Source of the DNA: Bin34 sp965219935
GTDB taxonomy: Bacteria > Chloroflexota > Anaerolineae > Caldilineales > Caldilineaceae
Length of the DNA: 64,000 bases
NCBI GenBank assembly: GCA_965219935.1
Contig: CBDCOU010000003.1
Location: 3,844,001-3,908,000, forward strand
Direction of reading: 5' to 3'
The notes beneath the pieces were generated by a model that searched no databases, had not been told where the DNA came from, and saw nothing but the letters and a program-made list of their open reading frames with translations. Below are positions 34,281-43,312 of the stretch, in pieces; position 1 is the first letter of the stretch, and every line of letters begins with the position of its first letter. A program made the translations under genes and the position numbers.

Positions 34281-36306
34281 CCCAGTCGGGAACCGGCGGC
34301 GCCGCCGGTTCGTACTTGCATGCCTGGCCGGAGCGGCCGTCCTTCTGGCCGCCTGTGTGAACGGGCTTCCGGCTTCCGAAACACGGTCCGCCGTACCGGC
34401 GCCCTGCGGTGTGGCGGGAACCGCACAGGCGGCCCTGCCGCGCGTCGCGGACCTGATGGAACCGGAACAGGCGGCGCGGGTGCAAGCCACCGCGGCCATG
34501 CTGTCCGATTTGCCGCCGCCGATGGACCTGGCGGCCCTGATGGCCGCCACGGACCCCGACCTGGATCTGGAGGATGTGCCGAGCACTCTGGCGGATCCCT
34601 TGCCGACATGGAGGGAAGGTGACGAGACCGTATTTCAGGTACCCCATGCCCAGACCGGCGAGGTGCGTCCCGTGATGGCCGAGCTTGTCCACGTATCCGA
34701 CCTGAGCTACGTGTGGCTGGAAGTTGGTCAACCGCAACGCAACCGCGTGCGCAGGCTGGCGTCTCGGTTCGACAACGAATTGATGATTCCGCTCCAGGAG
34801 ATTTTCGGTACGCCGCCCGACGACGGATTCGATCGGGACCCGCGGGTGCACATTCTGTTCGCGGAGCTCGAGGGGCCGGTGGCCGGCTTCTTCTCCAGCC
34901 GGGAGTCGATCAGTCGGGTGGCGGTGCCGGAGTCCAATGAGAAGGAAATGCTGTTCATTCACACGAACACCCTGGATGATCCGGACTGGGCCGCCCAGGT
35001 CGTGGCCCACGAGTATGTCCACTTGGTCCAGTGGTCCAACAGCCCCGGCGAGCAGGAGTTCATCGACGAGGGCCTGGCCGAACTGCCGCCGGCACTGGGG
35101 ATGTTCGGAGAGGACCATCCCGGCTCGCTGGTTCGTTGGAGCCGGAACCCGCGCATTTCATTGACCAGTTGGTCCATGGACGAAGCGGACCGTGAACTGC
35201 ACTACGGCGCGGCACTTGGCTATGCGGCTTGGCTCACAGACACCTTTGGCGTTGACGCGGCGCAGGAACTGCTGACCCACCCCGACCCGGGTGCCGTGGG
35301 TGTGAACGGTTTTCTGCGCGACCGGGGATGCCGGTTGTCCTTCGACGATACGTACGCGGACTTCAGTCTGGCCGCGTTCCTGGGCCGGCCGCACCTGTAC
35401 GGCAGCGGAGGCCCTTTGGGTATCCGGAGCCTGGTTGAAGCGCAGGACCCGGTCTGGGCGCAGGCGCGGTCGGCCCGGCGGTTGAGGCCCCACTGGCCGG
35501 TGCGGGATGCCCTGCGGCCCCATGCAACTCGTTACCTGGAGGTGGTCGGGGACGACTTGGGGACACCGGAGTCGATCGTGTTTCAGGGTGCACCGCAAGT
35601 TGCGGTACTGCCGGGTTTGGATCCGGCGCAACCGGTCCTGTGGAGCAGCCGCTGGGGCGACCGGCATGCCTCGTTGACCATGGATCTGGACCTCACGTCC
35701 TTGACACCGGGCAGCTCCGTTGTACTCGAATCGCGTCTGTGGTGGGTCATCGAGGAAGGTTGGGATTACGCCTACGTGATGGTGAGTCGGGACGGGGAGG
35801 CATGGTCCTTGCTGCAGAGCGACTTCACCACGGACACCAACCCCGCGGGGAACAATCTGGGCCACGGCCTGACCGGTGACAGCGGCGGTTGGCAGGCGGT
35901 GGATTGGGATCTTGGTCCGTGGGCCGGCGAGTTGGTACAGCTGCGCATCAGCATGGTGACGGACAGTGCCGACACGCAGCCGGGATTGGTGATCGGGGGA
36001 CTGGAAGTGGTGGAGACGGGCTGGCGGCTGGATCCGGCGGAGCCCCTGCCGGCCGTGCGGCGCGACGGTTGGCTGCACGTCAACCAACCGCTGGCGGTAA
36101 GCTGGCTGGTTCAGAGTGTCGTCATCGACATGGGGGCCGGAAGCGTGCGCGCCCTGCATCGGGCCGTGGCGGACGCGGACGGGCTGCTGGAGCTTGAGCC
36201 GGAGACTTGGCCGGATCCGAACGAGAAGCTGTTCCTCCTTGTGTCCCCCCTGGTGCCGCAGGTTACGATTCCGATCGACTACACGATGGAACTGCGCCAA
36301 CGTTGA
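34273..36306 (+). CDS. Zinc metalloprotease-like lipoprotein (HEYVH motif)
   Basis: A protein of 677 residues starting with ATG at 34273 inside the previous gene. A basic N-terminus and a hydrophobic stretch end in LLAAC (Cys28), a lipoprotein signal. Around residue 245, VVAHEYVHLVQW gives the HExxH zinc motif with IDEGLAELP about 25 residues further, as in gluzincin or immune-inhibitor-A-like peptidases. The C-terminal half is strand-rich, with SSVVLESRLWWVIEEGWDYAYV typical of a lectin/jelly-roll domain following M6-type peptidases. It is probably anchored outside the membrane and coupled to the preceding membrane-propeller protein. Target unknown. Confidence 0.78.
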   Translation: MGSPVGNRRRRRFVLACLAGAAVLLAACVNGLPASETRSAVPAPCGVAGTAQAALPRVADLMEPEQAARVQATAAMLSDLPPPMDLAALMAATDPDLDLEDVPSTLADPLPTWREGDETVFQVPHAQTGEVRPVMAELVHVSDLSYVWLEVGQPQRNRVRRLASRFDNELMIPLQEIFGTPPDDGFDRDPRVHILFAELEGPVAGFFSSRESISRVAVPESNEKEMLFIHTNTLDDPDWAAQVVAHEYVHLVQWSNSPGEQEFIDEGLAELPPALGMFGEDHPGSLVRWSRNPRISLTSWSMDEADRELHYGAALGYAAWLTDTFGVDAAQELLTHPDPGAVGVNGFLRDRGCRLSFDDTYADFSLAAFLGRPHLYGSGGPLGIRSLVEAQDPVWAQARSARRLRPHWPVRDALRPHATRYLEVVGDDLGTPESIVFQGAPQVAVLPGLDPAQPVLWSSRWGDRHASLTMDLDLTSLTPGSSVVLESRLWWVIEEGWDYAYVMVSRDGEAWSLLQSDFTTDTNPAGNNLGHGLTGDSGGWQAVDWDLGPWAGELVQLRISMVTDSADTQPGLVIGGLEVVETGWRLDPAEPLPAVRRDGWLHVNQPLAVSWLVQSVVIDMGAGSVRALHRAVADADGLLELEPETWPDPNEKLFLLVSPLVPQVTIPIDYTMELRQR

Positions 36307-36353
36307 CGTGTGCCTGCGGGGACGGGTGCGCAGGGAACTCCAAGGAGGGATGT

Positions 36354-37412
36354 GTGAGTGCATTGAGACTGGGGTATGCGGGCTGTGGCTTCATGGCCCA
36401 AAACGTGCATCTGCCGAACCTGACGGCGTTGCCGGAGTGCGAGGTGGCGGCCCTGGCCGAGGTGCGTCCGGATCTCGGACGCAAGGTGCAGGCCAAGTTC
36501 GGCATCCCATCCTTCCATGAAGATCACATGGGTTTGGCCCGGGACGACAGCCTGGATGTGCTGGCGGTGTCGTCCGGATTCACAACCCAGGGCGAGATCG
36601 CGATCGACTTCCTGCGCACCGGTCGGCCGGTCTTTATGGAGAAGCCGATGGCCCTGTCCCTGCGCCAGGCGGACCGCATTCTGGAGGCGGCCCAGACTCC
36701 GGGCGCGCGGCTAATGGTGGGCTACATGAAGCGGCACGATGCCGGCAACCAGCTGGCGCTGGAGCGGGTGCGGGAGTTCCGCTCATCGGGCGAGTTGGGC
36801 GAGGTGATGTACGTGCGGGCCCACGGGTTCTGCGGGGACTGGCTCTGCGGCATGGACGTCGACCGCATGGAAACCAGCAGCTTGCCGCTGCCGGCCGAGG
36901 CACGTGAGGGGCCCGACTGGCTGCCTGCGGACCACAGGCCCCACTATGTGAATTTTCTGCAACAGTACTGCCACAACCTGAACTTCATGCGCTACCTGCT
37001 GGATGCCGGCGACGACGCGGAGGTGGTCGCGGTGGACTTGGACTCAACCAGTCACCAGGGAGTGTCCGTTTTCCGGATCGGCGGGGTACGCTGCATGCTG
37101 GAAACCGGCAGGCTGGACTACCATCGATGGGACGACCATACACAGGTGTATTTCCGCCAAGGGTGGGTGCATACCTGGGCTCCTCCCCTGCTGAACGAAA
37201 ACCTGCCGGCGGAAGTCGAGATTTACCGGGGCGGCCCACGCCACAGCTACGAACGGCCACTGCCCCGGGATCGCTGGTCCTGGGCCTATCGCCGCGAAAT
37301 GGAAGCCTTTCTGGACTGCGTCCGGACTGGGGAGCCGTTCCTGGCGAGCGGTGAGGATGCCCGCACCGACATCCGGTTGGTGGAGGAAATTTACCGCTTG
37401 CATCTGGGATGA
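36354..37412 (+). CDS. Gfo/Idh/MocA-family oxidoreductase
   Basis: A protein of 352 residues from GTG 36354, which has AAGGAGG six bases upstream; longer in-frame extensions to 36207 fall inside the previous gene's end and lack homology. The N-terminal Rossmann domain has GYAGCGFMAQNVHLPNL, and FMEKPMALSLRQAD contains the conserved E-K-P lysine. The C-terminal half is the substrate-binding alpha/beta domain, with HYVNFLQQYCHNLNFMRYLL holding the usual His. It is an NAD(P)-dependent sugar or inositol-type dehydrogenase; substrate unknown. Two other members of the family are in this window. Confidence 0.88.
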   Translation: MSALRLGYAGCGFMAQNVHLPNLTALPECEVAALAEVRPDLGRKVQAKFGIPSFHEDHMGLARDDSLDVLAVSSGFTTQGEIAIDFLRTGRPVFMEKPMALSLRQADRILEAAQTPGARLMVGYMKRHDAGNQLALERVREFRSSGELGEVMYVRAHGFCGDWLCGMDVDRMETSSLPLPAEAREGPDWLPADHRPHYVNFLQQYCHNLNFMRYLLDAGDDAEVVAVDLDSTSHQGVSVFRIGGVRCMLETGRLDYHRWDDHTQVYFRQGWVHTWAPPLLNENLPAEVEIYRGGPRHSYERPLPRDRWSWAYRREMEAFLDCVRTGEPFLASGEDARTDIRLVEEIYRLHLG

Positions 37413-37493
37413 ACCCACCCCAAAGGCAAGCACATCAATTGACGTTGACGCGCGCCGAACCTATACTGACGCCTGCATTCTGTGCGGTACCGG

Positions 37494-37576
<83 letters not shown>

Positions 37577-37643
37577 CCTGCCGCACAGTTGCCCTTCCCG
37601 AAATCCGATCAAGCCAGTTGCCAGCCCGAGCAGGAGGCCGTTT

Positions 37644-38513
37644 GTGGGCGATTCCATTCTCTCCAGCACCGACGCGCGCGCCATGCGCGACCAACTGCTC
37701 AGGGACGGCTACTGCATTATCCCCGGCGTGCTGCACGGGAATGCCCTGGCCCGCGCCCAGGACTTCATCAACGATTTCCTGGACACGCATCCCATTCCCC
37801 ACCGCTTCCGCTTTCAGGGCAGCGACTTCCCCATCATCAATGAGAAAGTGGTCAACGCCTACCTGAGCGGGGAGCGTCCGCTTCTGGAGGAGCGTCGGCC
37901 CTTCTACACGCGCATGACGGACGAGCTCCTGGACAACCCGGTGCAGAAGCAGGTGTGCGACGCGCTGGGCCTAGAGAACATGACGCATGGCAATGCCGCC
38001 CTGATCCTGAGCAAGCCGGCCCACGGACCCGCCCTCTACTGGCACCAGGACGGCATGGCCTGGAACCATCCCCAGTCCGGTCTGCCGTGGCCGACCAAGA
38101 TTTTCCTGTCGTATTACATGGTCGACACCACGCCCCACAACGGTTGCCTGCGGGTCATTCCGGGCACCCACCTGCACCGCATCGACCTGCACGACGAGTT
38201 GCCGGACGCCCATGAAGAGGAGTTGCAGGACGAGGCCACGGACGAGAGCCATGCGGCCTTTCGGGATCATCCGGACGCCATCGACTTGGCAGTCAAGGCG
38301 GGGGATTTGGTGATAGCCGACAGCCGGGTCCTGCATGCGGCCCACCCCAACCGTTCCGATGCCAGGCGTTCCCTGCTGTTGCAGTGGTGGGACGTGTTTC
38401 CCTATCCCTCCATGCCGACTTGGTGGGAGGGGGAGCGACCGCCGGAACTCGACATGGAGGTCGAGGACGCGTTGCCGTCCCAGCGCGCACCCAGCGAGTT
38501 CCTGAAGGACTGA
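37644..38513 (+). CDS. Phytanoyl-CoA dioxygenase (PhyH) family protein
   Basis: A protein of 289 residues from GTG 37644, with AGGAGG seven bases before it; an in-frame start at 37536 would lie inside the tRNA gene and is rejected. It is an Fe(II)/2-oxoglutarate dioxygenase of the PhyH type: LRDGYCIIPGVL at the N-terminus, YWHQDGMAW with the H-x-D iron ligands, NGCLRVIPGTHLHRI, and VIADSRVLHAAHPN with the distal His and, further on, an Arg pair for 2-oxoglutarate. The substrate cannot be inferred; many bacterial members hydroxylate small molecules. Confidence 0.87.
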   Translation: MGDSILSSTDARAMRDQLLRDGYCIIPGVLHGNALARAQDFINDFLDTHPIPHRFRFQGSDFPIINEKVVNAYLSGERPLLEERRPFYTRMTDELLDNPVQKQVCDALGLENMTHGNAALILSKPAHGPALYWHQDGMAWNHPQSGLPWPTKIFLSYYMVDTTPHNGCLRVIPGTHLHRIDLHDELPDAHEEELQDEATDESHAAFRDHPDAIDLAVKAGDLVIADSRVLHAAHPNRSDARRSLLLQWWDVFPYPSMPTWWEGERPPELDMEVEDALPSQRAPSEFLKD

Positions 38514-38522
38514 CCTTCGGGG

Positions 38523-38549
38523 GTTCCGGATCCGCATTGCGGCCGGAAC
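38523..38549 (+). terminator. Possible terminator hairpin after the PhyH gene
   Basis: GTTCCGG and CCGGAAC pair across an internal CCGCA/TGCGG stem, starting ten bases after the stop codon. No T run follows, so a factor-independent role is doubtful. Confidence 0.4.
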
Positions 38550-38911
38550 ACCACTGGACAGGGACGATGACGGCGCGTGCAACCGACGCGCGCCGATTCC
38601 GCTCGTGACGGCTATAGGGACGCACCGCATCATGGGACCCTGGGGACAGGTCCCGTCCTCACCCACCGCTTACCGGAGCGTCACACACTCCGGATGAAGC
38701 CAATCCGCGCCCGCGGATCCGGGTTGCGCCAGCCCGATCGGCAGTTGATGGTGCCTTGGCGCCTTGGTTCGTGGACGAGGTGTCGGCGTTGATGGATGGG
38801 CAGGCCTGACAGCAACTCAAGGTTGGTCCTGTCAACATGCAACCGGGCAAGCTTGACGTGCGTAGCTAATCCATGACTTGCTCACCAACCCGAACGGACA
38901 ACGTTCTCGAT
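38550..38911. other. Intergenic region, no gene recognised
   Basis: About 360 bases between the PhyH terminator hairpin and the small membrane protein. GGGACC and GGTCCC near 38634-38654 form a short inverted repeat. No conserved product, RNA or IS trace is recognised. Confidence 0.4.
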
Positions 38912-39376
38912 ATGGCCAAACATCTTCTCAGGCCGATCACTGTCACGCTGGGTGTTGTCCTGGCGTCTATCACCGCTCTGCTGGCACTCGTGGCTGCAGG
39001 CGCAACGGAAACAACCGTGCTCTACAGGACGATGTTGATGCTGCTGCAGCCGGTGGCAATTGGGGTTTTCGTCGCAGCGGCACAATCCCGCTGGCCTTTG
39101 CCTCGACGAGCGCAACGCGCCGCGGTTACCGGACTTGGGATCTACCTGTTGGTGACCGCAGGCTTTGCGGTGGCTGTCGCTATAGGCTGGACAAGTGGCT
39201 TTCTCTTGAGCGAACTGGCTTCGACGGGAGGGATGATCGAGTTTGACTTGTCCCTGACCCTGTCGGAACGCGATGTCATAGTGCCCACAACACTGTGCCT
39301 GACCGCTGCGGTCGCGTTGGCAGTTCTGCTGGCCAAGCAGTCCCGCGGGCGTCAAAACCCAATGCAGGAGTTGTGA
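38912..39376 (+). CDS. Small integral membrane protein, function unknown
   Basis: About 154 residues from ATG 38912 (38873 in frame also). Four hydrophobic segments can be seen: ITVTLGVVLASITALLALVA, MLLQPVAIGVFVAAA, GLGIYLLVTAGFAVAVAIG and LCLTAAVALAVLLA. Short basic loops such as RWPLPRRAQR lie between them. No conserved motif is recognised and neither neighbour suggests a role. The composition is less GC-rich than the flanking genes. It is called a gene because of the regular membrane pattern; the confidence is moderate. Confidence 0.55.
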   Translation: MAKHLLRPITVTLGVVLASITALLALVAAGATETTVLYRTMLMLLQPVAIGVFVAAAQSRWPLPRRAQRAAVTGLGIYLLVTAGFAVAVAIGWTSGFLLSELASTGGMIEFDLSLTLSERDVIVPTTLCLTAAVALAVLLAKQSRGRQNPMQEL

Positions 39377-39561
39377 AGAACAGAAGTTGGCCTTGCGGGT
39401 TGTCGCGCGCGGCACCGTGATCTTCCGGTTCGCGGAAAGTCGGGGACGGCAGGGCGCGGCAGTGCCAATGCGGACCCCTCGGCACACGTGCCGACCGCCT
39501 TGCGCGTGGGACAGGCCGAACCGGGCCACGGTTGGGCCGGCATGGCAGACGGGTTGGACGG

Positions 39562-40476
39562 TTAGGCGTCGGTAGCCTGCCGATCCCGTTCCCGTTGCTC
39601 CGCTTCGCGTTCGCCTTCCGCGCGTCGGGTTGCGGTGCAGCCCCCGCAGGAGCCGCACGACGGGTCCTGCTTGGGTGGCAACAGTTCGTCGACCCCGAAC
39701 TCGGCGTTGATGTCATTCTCCAGCGTCACGGTCACCGACTTCTTGAGCGGAAAGATGTAGCGGACCTTGCCTGCGCCCTGTGGGGTCACCACCCGGGCCC
39801 CCACCTTGGGCAGTGATCGGGTGAGGGAGCGGTACATCTCGTCCTCATAGGACAGGCAGCAGAGCAGCCGTCCGCACACCCCGGTGATTTCATCCCGATT
39901 CTCCGTCAACTGCTGGGTGCGCGCCATCTCCGGACGGATGTGGCGGAACTCCCGCAGCCAAGTGGTGCAGCACAGCTGCCGCCCACACTTGCCGACACCG
40001 TCCAGCAACTTGGCGGCTTCCCGGTCCCGCACCTCGCGCATCTCGATCCGCGCCTTGAGACGGCGGGCCATGTCCCGTTGCAGATTGCGCATTTCGCGCT
40101 GGCGACGGCGCTTGCCGGAAGCCCGGTAGGAAACCGTGAGCTGGCCGCCGTCGAGGTCGTAGCTGCATTCCAGCACACGCATGCGCAGGCTCCGCTCGCG
40201 TACTTCCGACTGCCACAGATCGAGCGCTTCGGCTTCCAGGTCCTTCAGCCGTTCCCGTTCCAGCAGGTCCCAGACAGTGGCGCGCCGCAATACGGATTTG
40301 GTCGGCTCGCGGTCCGGCCGGACGCCGTGGGGCGGCTGCACGACCTGTACCAGGGCCGGGCCGTCCTTGCCCTCGACGATCAGGTAGTCGTCGCGTTCCA
40401 GGTCCGCGAAGTTGTGCGCGTTGAAGTCGTAGGTGCGGCCGACCGGCCGGAACTGTACGGTGACGACGGTTGTCAT
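39562..40476 (-). CDS. ricT: RicT (YaaT/PSP1 domain) protein
   Basis: A protein of 304 residues with the PSP1 domain. Conserved cysteines occur as KCGRQLCCTTWL at about 163-174 and VCGRLLCCLSYEDEMY at about 199-214, which in the Bacillus Y-complex (RicA, RicF, RicT) bind Fe-S clusters. An extra CGSCGGC lies near the C-terminus, before a charged tail. RicT acts with RNase Y in mRNA processing. The gene follows holB by 73 bases on the same strand, the order also found in Firmicutes. Confidence 0.9.
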   Translation of the reverse strand: MTTVVTVQFRPVGRTYDFNAHNFADLERDDYLIVEGKDGPALVQVVQPPHGVRPDREPTKSVLRRATVWDLLERERLKDLEAEALDLWQSEVRERSLRMRVLECSYDLDGGQLTVSYRASGKRRRQREMRNLQRDMARRLKARIEMREVRDREAAKLLDGVGKCGRQLCCTTWLREFRHIRPEMARTQQLTENRDEITGVCGRLLCCLSYEDEMYRSLTRSLPKVGARVVTPQGAGKVRYIFPLKKSVTVTLENDINAEFGVDELLPPKQDPSCGSCGGCTATRRAEGEREAEQRERDRQATDA

Positions 40477-40549
40477 GGATTGTAATCCTGCCTCCGCACG
40501 GGACCGGGTCTCCCGGTCCGCCGCGGCCGGCGATGGGATGGGCCCGCCT

Positions 40550-41596
40550 TCAGGCGGCCATCGGCATGTGAATCATGAGGCTGGTCATGACCAGGCGGCC
40601 ATTGACATTGGCGCGCATCTGCTGGACGGCGCGTTCAAGCCGTTGCAGAAAGGTCGTGACATCGGCGGCGCGTACCCGCGCCGCGAGGGCTTCCAGCTCG
40701 TTCTCACAGTCTACATTAACGCAGCCATCCGCCAGATCATGCTGGATCAGCCAGACATCCCGCCACCACCAAAGCCAGAAGTCCACCTGTTCCTGCAACT
40801 GGACGGGGGAGCTGCGCACGGCCAGGTCGTCGGCCCGGGCCAGCCTTTCCGGGATGGAACTTGCGGCCAGGTCCGTTGCCAGGGCCCGATTGCAATCCCG
40901 GCGTTGCCACATCCGGGTATTCTCCAACTGCAGGACGGCCCAGCCCATGCGGCCCTGTGCGAGGCGCGACAACAGGTCGGCCCGTTCCGGTTCGGCTCCC
41001 CACCGGGTTTGCAGGGCGGTGCGCAGGGTGTCGCGACTGGAGGGCCTCAGCTTCAGGGTCTGGCAGCGGGACACGAGCGTCGGCAGAATGGCGCTGGTGT
41101 CCGTTGCCGTGGCCAGCAGCAGCGCGGCCGCGGGGGGTTCCTCGAAGGTCTTGAGCAGGTGGTTGGTAAATGCCGGAGTCGCCCGTTGCAGTTCCCGAAT
41201 CAGGGCAACCCGAAATCGGCTCTGGAACGGCTTCATCACGGTGAAATGCAGGACGGCATCCGCCTGTTCCGCACGCAGCACACCGCCGTCCCGGTCCGGC
41301 TCGCCGTCGGTTGTGGTCGGGTCGACCAGCAGGAAGTCGGGATGGTTGCCGCCGGCGAAGCTTGTGCAGTCGGCACACACACCGCAGGCCGTACCGGTCG
41401 GTTCGCGGCACAGCAAGGCGCCGGCCAACTGGCCGGCAAGGGTACTCCTGCCGATGTGCCGGGCTCCCGTCAGCAGATAGGCATGGCGCAAACGGGACCA
41501 TGCGGGCCCGGGCCCGGGGGTGGCCACATCGATCAGATGGGCGACAGCCCAGTCGTGGCCGACCAGGGGCCGGCCCACGGACAGTTTGGTGTCCAT
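40550..41596 (-). CDS. holB: DNA polymerase III delta-prime subunit
   Basis: A protein of 348 residues of the clamp-loader AAA+ family. It opens with LVGHDWAVAHL and HAYLLTGARHIGRSTLAGQL, where the P-loop Lys is replaced by Arg, as expected for the ATPase-inactive delta-prime. The zinc module CGVCADC, the block HPDFLLVDP, NHLLKTFEEPP and LPTLVSRCQTLKL (sensor region, SRC motif) follow in order. The protein is part of the replicative clamp loader. It lies between rplL (139 bases, with a terminator) and ricT. Confidence 0.92.
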   Translation of the reverse strand: MDTKLSVGRPLVGHDWAVAHLIDVATPGPGPAWSRLRHAYLLTGARHIGRSTLAGQLAGALLCREPTGTACGVCADCTSFAGGNHPDFLLVDPTTTDGEPDRDGGVLRAEQADAVLHFTVMKPFQSRFRVALIRELQRATPAFTNHLLKTFEEPPAAALLLATATDTSAILPTLVSRCQTLKLRPSSRDTLRTALQTRWGAEPERADLLSRLAQGRMGWAVLQLENTRMWQRRDCNRALATDLAASSIPERLARADDLAVRSSPVQLQEQVDFWLWWWRDVWLIQHDLADGCVNVDCENELEALAARVRAADVTTFLQRLERAVQQMRANVNGRLVMTSLMIHMPMAA

Positions 41597-41674
41597 GGCT
41601 GCAGTGTATACGCGAGGATCCTCAACCCAACGCCAGACCGATGGGTTGAAGGGATCCGATCAGTCAGAAGCAAC

Positions 41675-41702
41675 AAGGCCCTCCGGCATGCCGGAGGGCC
41701 TT
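41675..41702 (-). terminator. Terminator after rplL
   Basis: AAGGCCCTCCGGC-AT-GCCGGAGGGCCTT is a perfect 13-base-pair hairpin about 35 bases after the rplL stop codon; on the minus strand it is followed by TTGTTGCTTCT. It separates the rplJL transcript from holB. Confidence 0.85.
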
Positions 41703-41735
41703 GACAAGCGATGTTCCGGCAGACGCCGGGATTGG

Positions 41736-42116
41736 CTACTTGACCTCGGCCTTGGCGCCTTCCGCCTCGAACTTGGCGGCGGCTTCCTCGGCTTCGTCCT
41801 TGGAAACACCCTCCAGCACGGCAACCGGGGCGCTTTCCACGAGGGCCTTGGCTTCCTTGAGGCCCAGGTCGGTCATGCCGCGCACGGCCTTGATGACCTG
41901 AATCTTCTTGCCGCCGATGTCGGTCAGCATCACGTCGAACTCGGTCTGCTCCTCTTCCGCCGCCTCTTCGGCCGGAACCGCACCCGGTGCGGCCGCCATC
42001 GCGACCGGAGCCGCGGCGCTGACGCCCCAGGCCTCCTCGAGCATTTTGACCAGTTCGGCCGCTTCCAGCAGCGTCAAGCCGTCAAGATCCTGCTTGATCT
42101 TTTCAATGTCAGCCAT
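41736..42116 (-). CDS. rplL: Ribosomal protein L7/L12
   Basis: A protein of 126 residues, the normal length. The N-terminal dimerisation part (LTLLEAAELVKMLEEAWGV) is followed by an Ala-rich hinge (residues about 30-55), then the C-terminal factor-binding domain with EFDVMLTDIGGKKIQVIKAV and GLKEAKALVE. It forms the ribosomal stalk with L10 and recruits elongation factors. It is 69 bases after rplJ and ends in a strong terminator. Confidence 0.97.
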   Translation of the reverse strand: MADIEKIKQDLDGLTLLEAAELVKMLEEAWGVSAAAPVAMAAAPGAVPAEEAAEEEQTEFDVMLTDIGGKKIQVIKAVRGMTDLGLKEAKALVESAPVAVLEGVSKDEAEEAAAKFEAEGAKAEVK

Positions 42117-42185
42117 GGTGTCCTCTTTGAATGAACAGTTGATTGGGTTGAGTTGGGGTTGAACGTTTGCAGGGAACCGGCGGGT

Positions 42186-42749
42186 TTAAGCGGCCTCGCT
42201 GTGCGCCCGCAGGACCTGGGCCAGATCCCGCGGCGGTGCGGAGATGACGCGGTAGAGCGCATTGGGCACCGCATCCACCATTCCGACCAGCTCGCGGGCG
42301 GGGGCGGAGATGGTGGCCAGGAGTTTGGCCTGCACTTCGGCCAGGGAGGGCAGTTCCGACAGCTGCTCGGCGTCGGGGGCTTCCAGCCACTGTCCCGACA
42401 TCCAGGCACCGGAGATGTGGAACGGATGATTGTTCCTCAACTCCCGGGCAATGTGGGACTTCAGCTCCGTTACCGTGTGGCCAATGTCCTCGCCGCTGAA
42501 GACCACGGCCCTGGAACCAGTGAAGGCCGGCACCTCGACATCGGGGTGGCAGGTACTGAGGGCAATGCGCAGCAGGCGGTTCTTGACCACCATGAAGGTG
42601 GCCCCGGCTTCCTGCATGCGGTGCCGAATGTCCTGCATCTCCGGGACGCTGGTTCCCTGATAGCCGGTGAAGACCAGAGCGGAGGAGTCGGTCACCAGAT
42701 CGGTGTACTGGGCGACCAGTTCTTCCTTGCGTGCGCGGCTGAGAGCCAT
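42186..42749 (-). CDS. rplJ: Ribosomal protein L10
   Basis: A protein of 187 residues from ATG 42749, with MALSRARKEELVAQYTDLVTD at the N-terminus. FTGYQGTSVPEMQDIRHRMQEAGATF and VVKNRLLRIAL are the family blocks, and ISAPARELVGMVDAVP lies in the C-terminal half that binds L7/L12 dimers. It is preceded by an L10 leader with a terminator-like hairpin. Unusually, rplA is not directly upstream; three unrelated genes intervene. Confidence 0.96.
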   Translation of the reverse strand: MALSRARKEELVAQYTDLVTDSSALVFTGYQGTSVPEMQDIRHRMQEAGATFMVVKNRLLRIALSTCHPDVEVPAFTGSRAVVFSGEDIGHTVTELKSHIARELRNNHPFHISGAWMSGQWLEAPDAEQLSELPSLAEVQAKLLATISAPARELVGMVDAVPNALYRVISAPPRDLAQVLRAHSEAA

Positions 42750-42783
42750 TATGGTCGTTGTCCTTGTGTGGCGCAGGGCCAAC

Positions 42784-42814
42784 AAAAAACCCCGCTGTCC
42801 TTGACGAAGCGGGG
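42784..42814 (-). terminator. Attenuator hairpin in the L10 leader
   Basis: Read on the minus strand, CCCCGCT and AGCGGGG form a stem with an 11-base loop and are followed at once by six T residues, then the rplJ start 35 bases later. This has the form of an intrinsic terminator, so it probably attenuates rplJL transcription. Confidence 0.75.
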
Positions 42815-42905
42815 CTGGCGCACGGCAGACCGCGGATCCTCAGCGGATCCCGGGCTCCCGTTCCGCACCGGGCCTCAACAGGCAGCCTTCGGGGCTTTAT
42901 GGCGT
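42815..42905 (-). promoter_or_regulatory. Ribosomal protein L10 leader
   Basis: The transcribed region before the attenuator contains, on the minus strand, AAAGCCCCGAAGGCTGCCTG, GGCCCGGTGCGGAACGGG and GCGGTCTGCC, arranged as paired segments. This resembles the L10 leader that binds the L10(L12) complex for feedback control. The assignment rests on position and general structure; no covariance model was run. Confidence 0.55.
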
Positions 42906-43312
42906 GCGCCGCCTGTGGTCTTCGGTCGGGCGTAAGAGTGTTTGATGCAGGCAATATAGTCCACAGCACGGGCTGCCGCCAAATTTCCAGTCGCATGCCG
43001 ATTTGAGGCACGGGGCCCGGTTGGTAGGATTGACCATGTCCACTGCCCAACCAAAGCGAACCAGCAAGCTGACCGCCTCTGTAGTGAGTTCAGGCACGGA
43101 CAGCGCCAGTCTGGCGGCCCTGGCCAACGGGCCGGCCGGACGCAAGGCGGTCACGGATATTTTTCCGGAGGCCTGCGTGCAGTTCCGTTGCCGGAGAACC
43201 GACTGTACCACCCCTGGGTTGGCGAACCATATTCGAGAAATGTCCGGTGGTCGTGGCCGGACCGCCCCGTCTCCACCGCGACAGCTACCGGTTGTCATAG
43301 GAGGAACCGGCC
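42906..43312. other. Intergenic region between L10 leader and Gfo/Idh gene
   Basis: About 400 bases between divergent units. It should carry the promoter for rplJL (minus) and that for the oxidoreductase (plus). The ribosome site AGGAGG lies just before 43313. No other feature is recognised. Confidence 0.45.

Noticed and set aside
39479..39494. Palindrome TCGGCAC-AC-GTGCCGA between a small membrane protein gene and ricT
   Set aside because: A two-base loop is too tight for a terminator and no T run follows; one copy only, so no regulatory role can be supported.
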